64,000 bases of DNA from Aquipuribacter nitratireducens (GCF_037860835.1 NZ_JBBEOG010000004.1:339960-403959); one strand, 5' to 3'. Positions 7,276-16,691 are shown, numbered from the stretch's first letter. The notes: generated by a model not told the origin, from the sequence alone. Made by a program: numbers and translations.

Positions 7276-9048
7276 ATGCCCGCCCCCACGCCGACGTCCG
7301 TCCTGCGGCGACGGCTCGTGCGGCGGCGGGTGACGGTCGTGGTCGGAGCGGTCCTCGCCCTCCTCCTCGGTGCCTGCAGCGGGCGACCGACCCTCGACGG
7401 GCCCGCCGGGGGGCCCGCAGGAACGACGCCGTCCGCCGCGGCCACGGTGACCGCCGAGGCTGTGGTCCCGCGTCCCGTGCCGGCGGCGTCCGGCAGCAGC
7501 GCGGTCGTCGTCGGCGACGACGCGGCGACTGTCGCGTCCGGGGCGTCGCAGGCGCTCTTCCGGTCCTCGCCCGTGGTGGTCGTGGCCCCCGACGGGGGGT
7601 CCGCCGCCGACTCCACGGACCGTCTCAGGGCGGCGGGAGCAGCGGCGGCCCTCGGGGTGCCGCTGCTCCTCGCGCCCTCTCCTCCGGCCGCGGCCGCGTC
7701 GAGCGCTGCTGCGTCGTCGGCCGCGCGCTCGCCGGCCCCCTCGTCGCCCTCGGGCTCGCGTCTCGCGGCGGAGGTCGAGCGGCTCGGCGTGGGCGTCGTG
7801 CTGTCCGTCGGTGACGTCCCACTCGACGGTGCGGCGGTCCCGGTGGTCGCCGCGCCGGCGACGGCGACCGGGCTCGACGACCTGCTCGACCGCCCCGTCG
7901 AGGTCCCGTCCGACGCCGCGGCGGTGGCCGGCCTCGCACCCGTGGAGCCGCTGGAGCGCTGGGACGGTCCGGGGGAGGCGACCGGACCGGAGCTGCTGCG
8001 GTCGGTCGAGCCGCCGCGACCGGTGGCCGGCCTCGCCGTCCTCGTCGAGGACCCGGCCGAGCAGCTCGCGGCCGTCGCGACCGCGCGCGCCGCCGGCGCA
8101 CCCGTCGTCGTCGTGCCGGGCGGGGACCCACGGGCGACGTCGGCGACCGTGCAGGCGCTCGCCGACCTCGCGCCCGAGACGGTCGTCGGTCTCGGCCCGG
8201 CGTTCGGCGACGCCGAGACGCTCGCGTGGCGCGCCGCGACCGCGGCGACCGGTGTCGAGCTGCCCGCCGGTGGCCAGCTCGTCCTGCCGGGCGCCATCTA
8301 CGTCGCGCTGTACGGCTCGCCCATCACCTCCCGCCTCGGGGTGCTGGGGGAGCAGGGCCCGGACGCGACGATCGGACGCGCCGCCGCGCGCGCCGCGGAG
8401 TACGAGCCGCTCGTCGACACCCCGGTCGTGCCGACGCTGGAGATCATCGCGTCCGTGGCCGCGGGCGGGCCCGGTGCCGACGGCGACTACTCGACCGAGT
8501 GGCCCGTCGCCGACCTGCGCCCGCTCGTCGACCGGGCCCGCGACGCGGGCCAGTACGTGCTTCTCGACCTGCAGCCCGGCCGCTCGGACTTCCTGTCCCA
8601 GGCGCGCGAGTACGAGGAGCTCCTGCGCGAGCCCCACGTCGGGCTCGCGCTCGACCCCGAGTGGCGGCTCGCACCGGACGAGGTGCACCTCGAGCAGATC
8701 GGCCGCGTGGAGCGCGGCGAGGTGGACGCCGTCGTCACGTGGCTCGCCGACCTCGTGCGTGCGGAGCGGCTGCCGCAGAAGCTCCTCGTGCTCCACGCCT
8801 TCACCCCGCGGATGGTCCCGGGCGCCGACGACGTCGACCGCTCCCGCTCGGAGCTCGCGCTGCTCCTCCACGTCGACGGGCAGGGCAGCCAGGGCGCCAA
8901 GCAGGAGACGTGGCGCGGCCTGCGTGAGCACGCCCCCGGGGTCCGGTGGTGGGGGTGGAAGAACTTCGTCGACGAGGACGCGCCGATGCTGACGCCCGAG
9001 GAGACCGTGGCGGTCGAGCCGCTGCCGGACCTCGTCACGTACCAGTGA
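7276..9048 (+). CDS. uncharacterised lipoprotein, 590 aa
   Basis: The N-terminus has an Arg-rich stretch, a hydrophobic segment and lipobox LGAC with Cys34, so it is predicted to be lipid-anchored on the outside of the membrane. Residues about 60-330 contain repeated Val/Ala-rich strands with VVVGDDA, ALGVPLLLAP and VVLSVGD, resembling the alternating alpha/beta pattern of cell-wall-binding repeat 2 domains. The C-terminal half (about 370-590) has LYGSPITSRLGVLGEQG, YVLLDLQPG and LALDPEWRL, seen in conserved actinobacterial proteins of unknown function that look like TIM-barrel hydrolases. I do not recognise an activity. GTG at 7267 is an alternative start. The 3' end overlaps the convergent gene by 14 nt. 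Confidence 0.5.
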   Translation: MPAPTPTSVLRRRLVRRRVTVVVGAVLALLLGACSGRPTLDGPAGGPAGTTPSAAATVTAEAVVPRPVPAASGSSAVVVGDDAATVASGASQALFRSSPVVVVAPDGGSAADSTDRLRAAGAAAALGVPLLLAPSPPAAAASSAAASSAARSPAPSSPSGSRLAAEVERLGVGVVLSVGDVPLDGAAVPVVAAPATATGLDDLLDRPVEVPSDAAAVAGLAPVEPLERWDGPGEATGPELLRSVEPPRPVAGLAVLVEDPAEQLAAVATARAAGAPVVVVPGGDPRATSATVQALADLAPETVVGLGPAFGDAETLAWRAATAATGVELPAGGQLVLPGAIYVALYGSPITSRLGVLGEQGPDATIGRAAARAAEYEPLVDTPVVPTLEIIASVAAGGPGADGDYSTEWPVADLRPLVDRARDAGQYVLLDLQPGRSDFLSQAREYEELLREPHVGLALDPEWRLAPDEVHLEQIGRVERGEVDAVVTWLADLVRAERLPQKLLVLHAFTPRMVPGADDVDRSRSELALLLHVDGQGSQGAKQETWRGLREHAPGVRWWGWKNFVDEDAPMLTPEETVAVEPLPDLVTYQ

Positions 9049-9538
9049 CGGCGGCATCCGCGCGCTCGACCCGCAGGCACTGCGTGACCCCGAACGCCTT
9101 CATCGCCCGGAGCGCCGCGCGGGGGAAGTGCTCGGCGACGGACTCCAGCGGGACGAGCCGCGGCGAGTCCACCGCGTGCTCCTCGCCCTCGTGGACGACG
9201 ACCGCGGCCCCCGCCGCGAGCACGTTCCGCGCCCAGTCGGTGCGCGGCCCGTAGACGAGCCCGACGAGGAAGCCGTCCCCCGTCGCGACGACGTCGACGG
9301 GCGTCTCGTACGCGCGCCCCGAGCGCCTGCCGGTGTGACGGACGACGGCGGCCTCCGCGCCGGGACGCCCCGCCGTCGCCATCGTGCGCGGGTTGAGCAG
9401 GCGCCGGTTGACCCGGCGCTGCAGGTCGACGACGACCGAGTCCTTCCGGCGCATGCCGAGCACCCACACGACGGCGAGCGTCGCGAGCGCGGCGGTCACG
9501 GCGAGGAGGGCGCGCAGCGGTCCCGACACGGACCTCAC
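9035..9538 (-). CDS. Ddn-like F420-dependent (deazaflavin) oxidoreductase
   Basis: A 167-aa split-barrel protein of the deazaflavin-dependent nitroreductase (Ddn/Rv3547) family. One N-terminal membrane-like helix (about residues 8-28) precedes LNPRTMATAGR, then VVRHTGRRSGRAYETPV and FLVGLVYGPRTDWARNVLAAG, which are the phosphate- and F420-contacting motifs of the family. Members reduce quinones or nitro compounds using F420H2 near the membrane. GTG at 9538 is the first start that includes the hydrophobic helix. It converges with the lipoprotein gene and is one of three F420-type genes here. Confidence 0.5.
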   Translation of the reverse strand: MRSVSGPLRALLAVTAALATLAVVWVLGMRRKDSVVVDLQRRVNRRLLNPRTMATAGRPGAEAAVVRHTGRRSGRAYETPVDVVATGDGFLVGLVYGPRTDWARNVLAAGAAVVVHEGEEHAVDSPRLVPLESVAEHFPRAALRAMKAFGVTQCLRVERADAAVTGT

Positions 9539-9624
9539 CGTGGCAGGCGCCCCCGGGACCCGCCAGCCCCGGCGCGTGCACGAGCACCCTTGACCGCGCG
9601 GGCGGACCGCCGCAGCATGCTGCC

Positions 9625-10029
9625 GTGACGGCGCGGCTCTTCGCCTACCTCAGCTACCCGGACGCGCCGCGGGCGCTCGACTGGCTCGCCGCGGTGGGCT
9701 TCGAGGTGGTCGCGCGTCAGGACGGGCCCGACGGGGCCGTGCTCCACGCCGAGGTGCGCCTCGGGGACGTCGTCTGCATGGTCGCGAGCGACGACGCCGC
9801 GTACGCGGTGCCGCCCCTCGTCGGGCGCTCCACCGGCGCCGGGCTCTACCTCGGCACGGCGTCGGTCGACGAGGTCGACGACTTCCACGCCGCCGCCGTC
9901 GCCGCGGGCGGCCGCTCGGTGATCGACCCGGAGGACACCGAGTGGGGCACCCGCCGCTGCCGGGTCCTCGACCCGGGCGGGCGGGAGTGGAGCGCCGGGA
10001 CGTACCTGCCCGGCAGCAGCTGGGGCTGA
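9625..10029 (+). CDS. VOC/glyoxalase-fold protein
   Basis: A 134-aa single vicinal-oxygen-chelate domain protein. It has the usual LFAYLSYPDAPRALDWL first strand-helix, GAVLHAEVRLGD, and the closing WGTRRCRVLDPGGREWS, where family members carry a metal or drug contact. Likely roles are drug or antibiotic binding, or an isomerase/dioxygenase-like reaction; the ligand is unknown. GTG at 9625 has CAGCAT 6 nt upstream, matching the leaderless spacing seen for other genes here but with C in place of T at the first position. Confidence 0.5.
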   Translation: MTARLFAYLSYPDAPRALDWLAAVGFEVVARQDGPDGAVLHAEVRLGDVVCMVASDDAAYAVPPLVGRSTGAGLYLGTASVDEVDDFHAAAVAAGGRSVIDPEDTEWGTRRCRVLDPGGREWSAGTYLPGSSWG

Positions 10030-10098
10030 CGGGGCGCGTCCGGGGCGACGGGCCTAGCCTCGGGCTGTCCGAGGACGTGCAGCCGGCGAGGGGACCCG

Positions 10099-11244
10099 AT
10101 GGAGCGACTGACGATCGGCGTGGTCGGCACCACGCGGAAGCCGCACGAGCGGCGCCGGCCCCTCCACCCCGCGCACCTGCAGCGGCTCGACGAGGCCGTC
10201 CGCGCGCACCTGCTCGTGGAGCGCGGCTACGGCGCGCACTTCGGGGCCACCGACGAGGAGATCGCCCCCTGGGTGGGCGGGGTCGTAGACCGCGACGAGC
10301 TCCTCGGCCGCGCCGACGTCGTGCTCCTGCCGAAGCCGCTCGCGGCCGACCTCGCGGAGATGCGGGACGGGCAGGTGCTGTGGGGCTGGCCGCACCTCGT
10401 GCAGGACCCGGGGCTCACGCAGCTCGCGGTCGACCGGCGGCTGTCGGTCATCGCGTGGGAGTCGATGAACCACTGGAACGCCGACGGGTCGTACTCCCTC
10501 CACGTCTTCCACCTCAACAACGAGATCGCCGGCTACGCCGCGGTCGTGCACGCGCTGCAGCTCCGCGGTGCGACGGGGCACTACGGCCGCCCGCTGCGCG
10601 CCGCCGTCGTCTCCTTCGGCTCCACGGCCCGTGGCGCCGTCCGGGCGCTTCACGCCATGGGCGTGCTCGACGTCACCGTCATCACCCAGCGCGACAAGCC
10701 GGCCGTCGCGGCGCCGTTCGCGGGCGTCGTCATGGAGCGCTTCGAGCGGCTCGACGACGACCCGCACCGCACCCGCGTGCTGCGCGAGGACGGGCCCCAG
10801 GACACCGCCGCGTTCCTCGCCGAGCACGACGTCGTCGTCAACTGCATCCTCCAGGACACCGAGAGCCCGCTCGTCTTCGTCGCCGACCCCGCCGCCCTGC
10901 GGCCGGGCACCCTCGTCGTCGACGTGTCCGTCGACACCGGCATGGGGTTCTCGTGGGCGCGCCCGACGTCGTTCGCCGAGCCGATGGTGGAGGTCGGCGA
11001 CCGCGTCCACTACTACGCGGTCGACCACACGCCGTCGCTGTACTGGGACTCCGCCACGTGGACCATCAGCGAGGCGCTGCTCCCGTGGCTCGACGTCGTC
11101 CAGCGCGGACCGCGGGCGTGGGCCGAGCACCCGACGATCGGGCGGGCGGTCGAGATCGAGCAGGGAGAGATCCGCAACGAGCGGATCCTCACGTTCCAGG
11201 GCCGCTCGGCGGCCTACCCGCACGAGGTCGGAGGGACCGCGTGA
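10099..11244 (+). CDS. N5-(carboxyethyl)ornithine synthase / alanine-dehydrogenase-like
   Basis: A 381-aa protein with an N-terminal AlaDH/PNT domain (LTIGVVGTTRKPHERRRPLHP) and a Rossmann domain around residues 160-220 (RAAVVSFGSTARGAVRALHAMG). The motifs LWGWPHLVQD, ESMNHW and YYAVDHTPSLYW are those of the actinobacterial N5-(carboxyethyl)ornithine synthase-type family, which reductively couples pyruvate to the side-chain amine of ornithine or lysine using NADPH. Substrate is inferred from family only. GAGGGGACCC precedes the ATG. The stop overlaps the malate synthase start by 4 nt, so the two are translationally coupled. A TAGCCT hexamer 43 nt upstream may be the promoter. Confidence 0.5.
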   Translation: MERLTIGVVGTTRKPHERRRPLHPAHLQRLDEAVRAHLLVERGYGAHFGATDEEIAPWVGGVVDRDELLGRADVVLLPKPLAADLAEMRDGQVLWGWPHLVQDPGLTQLAVDRRLSVIAWESMNHWNADGSYSLHVFHLNNEIAGYAAVVHALQLRGATGHYGRPLRAAVVSFGSTARGAVRALHAMGVLDVTVITQRDKPAVAAPFAGVVMERFERLDDDPHRTRVLREDGPQDTAAFLAEHDVVVNCILQDTESPLVFVADPAALRPGTLVVDVSVDTGMGFSWARPTSFAEPMVEVGDRVHYYAVDHTPSLYWDSATWTISEALLPWLDVVQRGPRAWAEHPTIGRAVEIEQGEIRNERILTFQGRSAAYPHEVGGTA

Positions 11245-12830
11245 CCGCGAGACCGGACGGCGTGCTCGTCAGCGGCGAGGCCTACCCCGACGTCCTCACC
11301 CCGGAGGCGCTCGCGATGGTCGCCCGCCTCGAGCGGGCGTTCGGGGACCGGCGCCGCGAGCTCCTCGCCGCGCGGAAGGAGCGGCAGGCCGGCCTCGACG
11401 CCGGCGAGGAGCTCGGCTTCCTGCCGGAGACGGCGCACGTCCGCGAGGGCGGCTGGACCGTCGCGCCCCCGTCGCCGGGCCTGAGCGACCGGCGCGTGGA
11501 GATCACCGGGCCCACCGACCTGAAGATGGTGATCAACGCCCTCAACTCCGGCGCCACCGGCTTCATGGCCGACTTCGAGGACTCCAACACGCCGACCTGG
11601 GCCAACATGGTGACCGGCCAGGCGAGCCTCACCGCCGCAGTCGCGGGCACCCTGTCGTTCACGTCGCCGGACGGCAGGGAGTACCGCCTCGGCGAGCAGC
11701 TCGCCACGCTGCTCGTCCGGCCGCGCGGCTGGCACCTCGACGAGCGGCACGTGATCGTCGACGGGAACGCGGTCTCCGCCTCGCTGTTCGACATCGGCGT
11801 CTTCTGCGTCCACAACGCCCGCACGCTCGCCGAGCGCGGCCGCGGCCCGTACTTCTACCTGCCGAAGCTCGAGAGCCACCTCGAGGCCCGGCTGTGGAAC
11901 GACGTGCTGGACCTACTGGAGGCCCAGCTCGGTCTCGAGCACGGGACGACGAAGGCGACCGTCCTCATCGAGACGCTGCCCGCCGCATTCGAGATGGACG
12001 AGATCCTCCACGAGCTCCGCGACCACTCGTGCTCGCTCAACGCCGGCCGCTGGGACTACCTGTTCAGCGCCATCAAGACGAACCGGACGCGCGCCGACCG
12101 GATCCTGCCCGACCGCAGCAGCGTCACCATGGCGGTGCCGTTCATGCGCGCCTACACCGAGCTGCTCGTGAAGACGTGCCACCGTCGCGGCGCGCACGCG
12201 ATGGGCGGCATGGCGGCGTTCATCCCGTCCCGTCGCGACGCCGCGCTCAACGAGAGGGCCCTGGCGAAGGTCGCCGAGGACAAGCGGCGCGAGGCGACCG
12301 CGGGCTTCGACGGCACGTGGGTCGCCCACCCCGACCTCGTGCCCGTCGCGATGGCGGAGCTCGACGCCGTCCTCCAGGGCCGCCCGCACCAGATCGAGCG
12401 GCAGCGGCCGGACGTCGACGTCACCGCCGAGCAGCTGCTCGACATCGCCTCCGCCGGCACGCGGTGCACGGAGGACGGCCTGCGCAACGCGGTGTCGGTG
12501 TCGATCCAGTACCTGTCGTCGTGGCTGCGGGGCTCCGGCGCCGTCGGCGTGGACAACCTCATGGAGGACGTCGCGACCGCGGAGATCTCGCGGGCGCAGG
12601 TGTGGCAGTGGGTGCACCACGGCGTCACGCTCGACGACGGACGCACCGTCACCGCCGACCTCGTCCGGCAGGTCGCGGCGGAGGAGCTGCAGAGGATCCG
12701 CGAGGCGGTGGGCGAGGACGTCTTCGCCGCCAGCCGCGCCGACGACGCGATGGCGGTCTTCGAGGAGGTCGCGCTCTCCGACGAGCTCGTCGACTTCCTC
12801 ACGCTGGTGGCGTACCAGCGCATCGACTGA
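11241..12830 (+). CDS. aceB: malate synthase (A-type)
   Basis: A 529-aa malate synthase: condenses glyoxylate with acetyl-CoA to malate in the glyoxylate cycle. The barrel carries GFMADFEDSNTPTW (metal/substrate loop), RPRGWHLDE, LPKLESHLEARLWN, ETLPAAFEMDEILHEL and NAGRWDYLFS, all standard for the A-type; the C-terminal helical domain ends the protein at the usual length. GTG at 11241 overlaps the preceding stop and has GGAGGG 5 nt upstream, supporting coupling to the ornithine-synthase-like gene. No isocitrate lyase is in the window. Confidence 0.5.
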   Translation: MTARPDGVLVSGEAYPDVLTPEALAMVARLERAFGDRRRELLAARKERQAGLDAGEELGFLPETAHVREGGWTVAPPSPGLSDRRVEITGPTDLKMVINALNSGATGFMADFEDSNTPTWANMVTGQASLTAAVAGTLSFTSPDGREYRLGEQLATLLVRPRGWHLDERHVIVDGNAVSASLFDIGVFCVHNARTLAERGRGPYFYLPKLESHLEARLWNDVLDLLEAQLGLEHGTTKATVLIETLPAAFEMDEILHELRDHSCSLNAGRWDYLFSAIKTNRTRADRILPDRSSVTMAVPFMRAYTELLVKTCHRRGAHAMGGMAAFIPSRRDAALNERALAKVAEDKRREATAGFDGTWVAHPDLVPVAMAELDAVLQGRPHQIERQRPDVDVTAEQLLDIASAGTRCTEDGLRNAVSVSIQYLSSWLRGSGAVGVDNLMEDVATAEISRAQVWQWVHHGVTLDDGRTVTADLVRQVAAEELQRIREAVGEDVFAASRADDAMAVFEEVALSDELVDFLTLVAYQRID

Positions 12831-12868
12831 CGCGCCGGGACGCCGCGGGACGTGTCGTCCCACGTCCG

Positions 12869-12874
12869 TAACCT
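12869..12874 (+). promoter_or_regulatory. -10 hexamer TAACCT of the SNF2 gene
   Basis: TAACCT is followed by 6 nt and then the GTG at 12881; no ribosome binding site fits between them. Confidence 0.5.
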
Positions 12875-12880
12875 GACCGG

Positions 12881-15800
12881 GTGGCGCACTGGACCGACGG
12901 GCTGGACGACGCCGCCATCCGCGCCGTCGTCGACCCGGGCACGTTCGGTCGCGGGGCGGACTACGCACGCCGCGGCATGGTGCTGCGTGTCACCGGTCAG
13001 GGCGGCGGGGCGCTGCTCGGCGAGGTCCGCGGCAGCGGACGCGAGCCGTACACGACGCTGGTCACCCCCACACCGGTCGGCTCCCGGGGCCGGCGCCGCT
13101 GGACCGCGCGCTGCAGCTGCCCCGTGGGCGGCGACTGCAAGCACGCCGTCGCCGTGCTGCTCGCGGCCCGTGGGCCCACCACCCTGGACGCGGGGCGGGC
13201 GCCCGCGCCGTGGGAGGCGCAGCTGGGCCCGCTCGTCGAGCCCGACCCCACGGCCCCGTCGAGGGACGGGGGCGGTGCCGCCCTCGCGCTCCAGCTCGAG
13301 GTCGCGAGCACCCGGACGGGCGCGGGGTCGTCGCGTCGGGTCCTGCTGCGGCCGCTCGTCCGCGGCGCCAAGGGCACGTGGGTGCGCGGCGGCGCCTCGT
13401 GGCGGGAGCTGGAGCACGGCTGGGCCGCCTACGGCCGCCCCGCCCCGCACCCGGCCCACCGCGAGGCCCTGCTCGCCCTCCACGCGGCGTACCAGTCGCG
13501 CGGCCGCGGCCGCTACCTCGCCGATCGGCCCGTCCACCTCGACGAGGTCGGGCCGGCCGTGTGGCGCCTGCTCGAGCAGCTGCGGACGGCGGGGGTGGCC
13601 CTGCTCTCCGCCGGCGGCGGGGAGGTGCACCTCGCCGCGTCCCCGGCGCGTGCGGTCGTCGACGTCGTCCTCGGGCAGGGCGGGCGCGCTCCCGCCCACG
13701 CGAGCATGACGACCGTCGTCGACGTCGACGGCACCTCCCGTCCGGCGTCCGAGCTCCTCGTCGTCGGCTCGCCGGTCCACGGCGTCGTCGTCGAGCTGCC
13801 GGACGCCGGCCTGCTGCTCGCGGGACTGCAGGAGCCGGCCGGCCCGCAGCTGTCGACGCTGCTGCAGGAGGGCCGGCAGGTCGAGATCCCCGCCGCCGAC
13901 CTGCCCCGGTTCCTCCGCGAGTACTACCCGCGGCTGCGGCAGGTGCTCGAGCTCGTCTCCTCCGACGGCTCCGTCACCTTCCCCGAGGTGCTGCCGCCCG
14001 CGCTCGGCGTCCGCCTCACGTACGAGGCGGCGAGCCGGCTCGTCGTCGAGTGGGCCTTCACGTACCGCGTCGGCGGGGAGGTCGTCCGCGCCGGGCTCAC
14101 CGAGGCCGCGGCGCCGGGTGTCGTGCGCGACGAGGCGGCGGAGCAGTCGCTGCTCGACGGCCTGCGGGAGCGCGCGGGCGACCTCGACGTGCTGTGGACC
14201 GACGGAGGGGACGAGCGATTGCTCGTGCCGTCCCAGCGGCTGTCCGGGCTCGACACGGTGCGCTTCACCGAGGACACCGTGCCCCGGCTGCGCGACGCCG
14301 GGGTCGAGGTGGAGGTCCGCGGCGCACCGGGGGAGTACCGGTACACCGAGGAGGCGCCGGTCGTGCGGCTCAGCGCGACGGAGTCGGGGCAGCGGGACTG
14401 GTTCGACCTCGGCGTCACCGTCACCGTCGCGGGCGAGCAGGTGCCGTTCGAGCCGCTGTTCGTCGCCCTGGCCCACGGCGACAGCCACCTCGTCCTCGAC
14501 TCCGGCACGTGGTTCGCGATCGACCGACCGGAGCTCGCCCAGCTCCGTTCCCTCATCGAGGAGGCGCGGGAGCTGCAGGACCGCCCGAGCGACGGGCTGC
14601 GGATCAGCGCGTACCAGGCCGACCTCTGGCAGGAGCTGACCCGGCTCGGCGTCGTCGAGGAGCAGAGCCGCCGCTGGAGCGAGGCGGTCGGCGCGCTCGT
14701 CGGGCTCGAGGCCGTGCCGGAGTGGCCCGTCCCGGCCGGGGTCGAGGCGCAGCTGCGGCCCTACCAGCTCGACGGGTACCGCTGGCTCGCCTTCCTCCAG
14801 GAGAACGGGCTCGGCGGCGTCCTCGCCGACGACATGGGCCTCGGCAAGACCCTCCAGGTCCTCGCGATGGTGACGGGTGCGGTCGAGCGCGGGACCACGG
14901 ACCCGTTCCTCGTCGTCGCCCCCACGAGCGTCGTGCCGACGTGGCTGCACGAGGCCGCGCGGTTCACACCGGGGCTGCGCGTCGTCGGGATCACGCAGAC
15001 CTCGCGGGCGTCCGGCGCCACCGTGGCGGAGCAGGCGGAGGGCGCGCACGTCGTCGTCACCTCGTACGCCCTGTTCCGCCTCGACGGGGAGCAGTACGAG
15101 GCCCTGCCGTGGGCGGGGCTGCTCCTCGACGAGGCGCAGGCGGTGAAGAACCACCGCGGTCGCACCCACCAGGTCGCGCGGCGCGTGGACGCGCCGTTCA
15201 AGCTCGCCGTCACGGGCACGCCGCTGGAGAACACGCTCATGGAGCTGTGGGCGCTGCTGTCGATCGTCGCGCCCGGTCTCTACCCGGACCCCAAGCGGTT
15301 CGCCGCCCGCTACGCCGTCCCGATCGAGAAGGGCGACACCGAGGCGCTGGCCCGCCTGCGGCGGCGGGTGCGCCCGCTCATGCGCCGGCGGAGCAAGGAG
15401 CAGGTCGCGACCGAGCTGCCGCCGAAGGTCGAGCAGGTCATCGAGGTCGAGCTCAACCCCCGCCACCGCCGCATCTACGCCACGCACCTGCAGCGGGAGC
15501 GGCAGAAGGTGCTGCGGCTCATCGACGACCCGCAGCGCAACCGGTTCGCCATCCTCCGCTCCATCACCCTCCTGCGCCGCCTCAGCCTCGACCCCGCCCT
15601 CGTCGACGAGGCGTACGCCGGCGTGGCGGCGAGCAAGGTCGACGTGCTCGCCGAGCTCCTCGACGAGGTCATCGACGAGGGGCACCGGGCGCTCGTCTTC
15701 AGCCAGTTCACCGGCTTCCTCCGCACGGTCCGGGACCGCCTCGACGCCGACGGGGTCGCCTACTCCTACCTCGACGGGCGCACCCGCGACCGGGCGCGGC

Positions 15801-16135
15801 GCCTCCAGGAGTTCCGCGAGGGCGACCAACCGGTCTTCCTCATCAGCCTCAAGGCGGGCGGTGTCGGGCTCACCCTCACCGAGGCCGACTACGTGTTCGT
15901 CCTCGACCCGTGGTGGAACCCGGCCGTGGAGGCGCAGGCCGTCGACCGCACCCACCGGATCGGGCAGGACAAGACCGTCATGGTGTACCGGCTCGTCGCG
16001 AGCGACACCATCGAGGACAAGGTCATGCAGCTGAAGGAGCGCAAGCTCGAGCTGTTCGCCTCGGTGATGGACGACGGCGACGCGCTCGGTGGCGCGCTCA
16101 CGACGGAGGAGATCGCGGGGCTGCTCGAGCCCTGA
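12881..16135 (+). CDS. SNF2-family helicase with SWIM zinc finger
   Basis: A 1084-aa protein. Residues 78-88 form a SWIM zinc finger (Cys78-X-Cys80, Cys86-X-His88). A middle region of about 500 residues is the helicase-associated part usual in bacterial SNF2 proteins. The ATPase starts near 620: Walker A DMGLGKT with Lys656, DEAQ box at 750-753, and the C-terminal RecA lobe with VFSQFTGFL, LKAGGVGLTLTEAD and HRIGQDK. These enzymes translocate on double-stranded DNA; bacterial members are linked to transcription recycling or repair, but no specific role is shown here. It ends just before a strong terminator shared with the convergent marR-type gene. Confidence 0.5.
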   Translation: MAHWTDGLDDAAIRAVVDPGTFGRGADYARRGMVLRVTGQGGGALLGEVRGSGREPYTTLVTPTPVGSRGRRRWTARCSCPVGGDCKHAVAVLLAARGPTTLDAGRAPAPWEAQLGPLVEPDPTAPSRDGGGAALALQLEVASTRTGAGSSRRVLLRPLVRGAKGTWVRGGASWRELEHGWAAYGRPAPHPAHREALLALHAAYQSRGRGRYLADRPVHLDEVGPAVWRLLEQLRTAGVALLSAGGGEVHLAASPARAVVDVVLGQGGRAPAHASMTTVVDVDGTSRPASELLVVGSPVHGVVVELPDAGLLLAGLQEPAGPQLSTLLQEGRQVEIPAADLPRFLREYYPRLRQVLELVSSDGSVTFPEVLPPALGVRLTYEAASRLVVEWAFTYRVGGEVVRAGLTEAAAPGVVRDEAAEQSLLDGLRERAGDLDVLWTDGGDERLLVPSQRLSGLDTVRFTEDTVPRLRDAGVEVEVRGAPGEYRYTEEAPVVRLSATESGQRDWFDLGVTVTVAGEQVPFEPLFVALAHGDSHLVLDSGTWFAIDRPELAQLRSLIEEARELQDRPSDGLRISAYQADLWQELTRLGVVEEQSRRWSEAVGALVGLEAVPEWPVPAGVEAQLRPYQLDGYRWLAFLQENGLGGVLADDMGLGKTLQVLAMVTGAVERGTTDPFLVVAPTSVVPTWLHEAARFTPGLRVVGITQTSRASGATVAEQAEGAHVVVTSYALFRLDGEQYEALPWAGLLLDEAQAVKNHRGRTHQVARRVDAPFKLAVTGTPLENTLMELWALLSIVAPGLYPDPKRFAARYAVPIEKGDTEALARLRRRVRPLMRRRSKEQVATELPPKVEQVIEVELNPRHRRIYATHLQRERQKVLRLIDDPQRNRFAILRSITLLRRLSLDPALVDEAYAGVAASKVDVLAELLDEVIDEGHRALVFSQFTGFLRTVRDRLDADGVAYSYLDGRTRDRARRLQEFREGDQPVFLISLKAGGVGLTLTEADYVFVLDPWWNPAVEAQAVDRTHRIGQDKTVMVYRLVASDTIEDKVMQLKERKLELFASVMDDGDALGGALTTEEIAGLLEP

Positions 16136-16157
16136 GCAGCCGGTGCTCGCGGGTGAG

Positions 16158-16206
16158 CGCGCGCCCGTGACCGCGACACGCCGGCGCATCCGGTCACGGG
16201 CGCGCG
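16158..16206. terminator. bidirectional terminator hairpin
   Basis: Perfect 16-bp inverted repeat: left arm 16158-16173, right arm 16191-16206, 17-nt loop. It lies between the convergent SNF2 and MarR genes and covers the last codons of the MarR gene. No U-tract, as common in high-G+C genomes. Confidence 0.5.
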
Positions 16207-16673
16207 GTCATGCGGCCTTCCGGGTCGAGCTGCCCGAGCAGCGCGTCGCCGATACGGCGCAGCTGGGTGACCTGCTGGCGGGTGAGCGGGTCGAGGACCG
16301 TGCGGCGGACCGTCTCGACGTGGCCGGGCGCGGCGGCCACGACCGTGTCCCAGCCCGCGGCGGTGAGGCGCGCGTTCGTCGCGCGCCCGTCCTCCGGGCA
16401 GGGGAACCGCTCGACGAGCCCGCGGTCCTCCAGCCGCCGCACGACGTGCGACAGGCGCGGCAGCGAGGCGTTCGTCCGCTGTCCCAGCGCCGTCATGCGC
16501 AGCGTGCGCTCCGGCGCCTCGGACAGCATCGCGAGGACCATGTACTCGAAGTGCGAGAGCGCGGAGTCGGCGCGCAGCTGGGTGTCGAGCACCCCGGGGA
16601 GCAGCTCGACGACGGCGATGAGCCGCAGCCACGCCTCTCGCTCCTCGGCGTCGAGCCAGCGGGTCCCCGTCAT
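16194..16673 (-). CDS. MarR-family transcriptional regulator
   Basis: A 159-aa winged-helix regulator. LSHFEYMVLAMLSEAPERTLRMTALGQRT is the usual MarR helix 2-3 region, NASLPRLSHVVRRLEDRGLVERFPCPEDGRA the recognition helix and wing. It is divergent from a two-gene operon (F420-reductase-like plus VOC protein) with a perfect palindrome between them, so it probably represses that operon and itself until a ligand binds. ATG at 16673 has TAGGGT 6 nt upstream, a leaderless arrangement. Confidence 0.5.
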   Translation of the reverse strand: MTGTRWLDAEEREAWLRLIAVVELLPGVLDTQLRADSALSHFEYMVLAMLSEAPERTLRMTALGQRTNASLPRLSHVVRRLEDRGLVERFPCPEDGRATNARLTAAGWDTVVAAAPGHVETVRRTVLDPLTRQQVTQLRRIGDALLGQLDPEGRMTARP

Positions 16674-16679
16674 GCGCGG

Positions 16680-16685
16680 ACCCTA
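16680..16685 (-). promoter_or_regulatory. -10 hexamer TAGGGT of the marR-type gene
   Basis: On the minus strand TAGGGT ends 6 nt before the ATG at 16673. It lies 7 bp from the palindrome at 16692, which a bound repressor could use to block it. Confidence 0.5.
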
Positions 16686-16691
16686 CCCGCA

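Noticed and set aside
12152..16189. 1345-codon open frame on the minus strand
   Set aside because: Antisense to malate synthase and the SNF2 helicase, both with full motif sets; no motif in the shadow.
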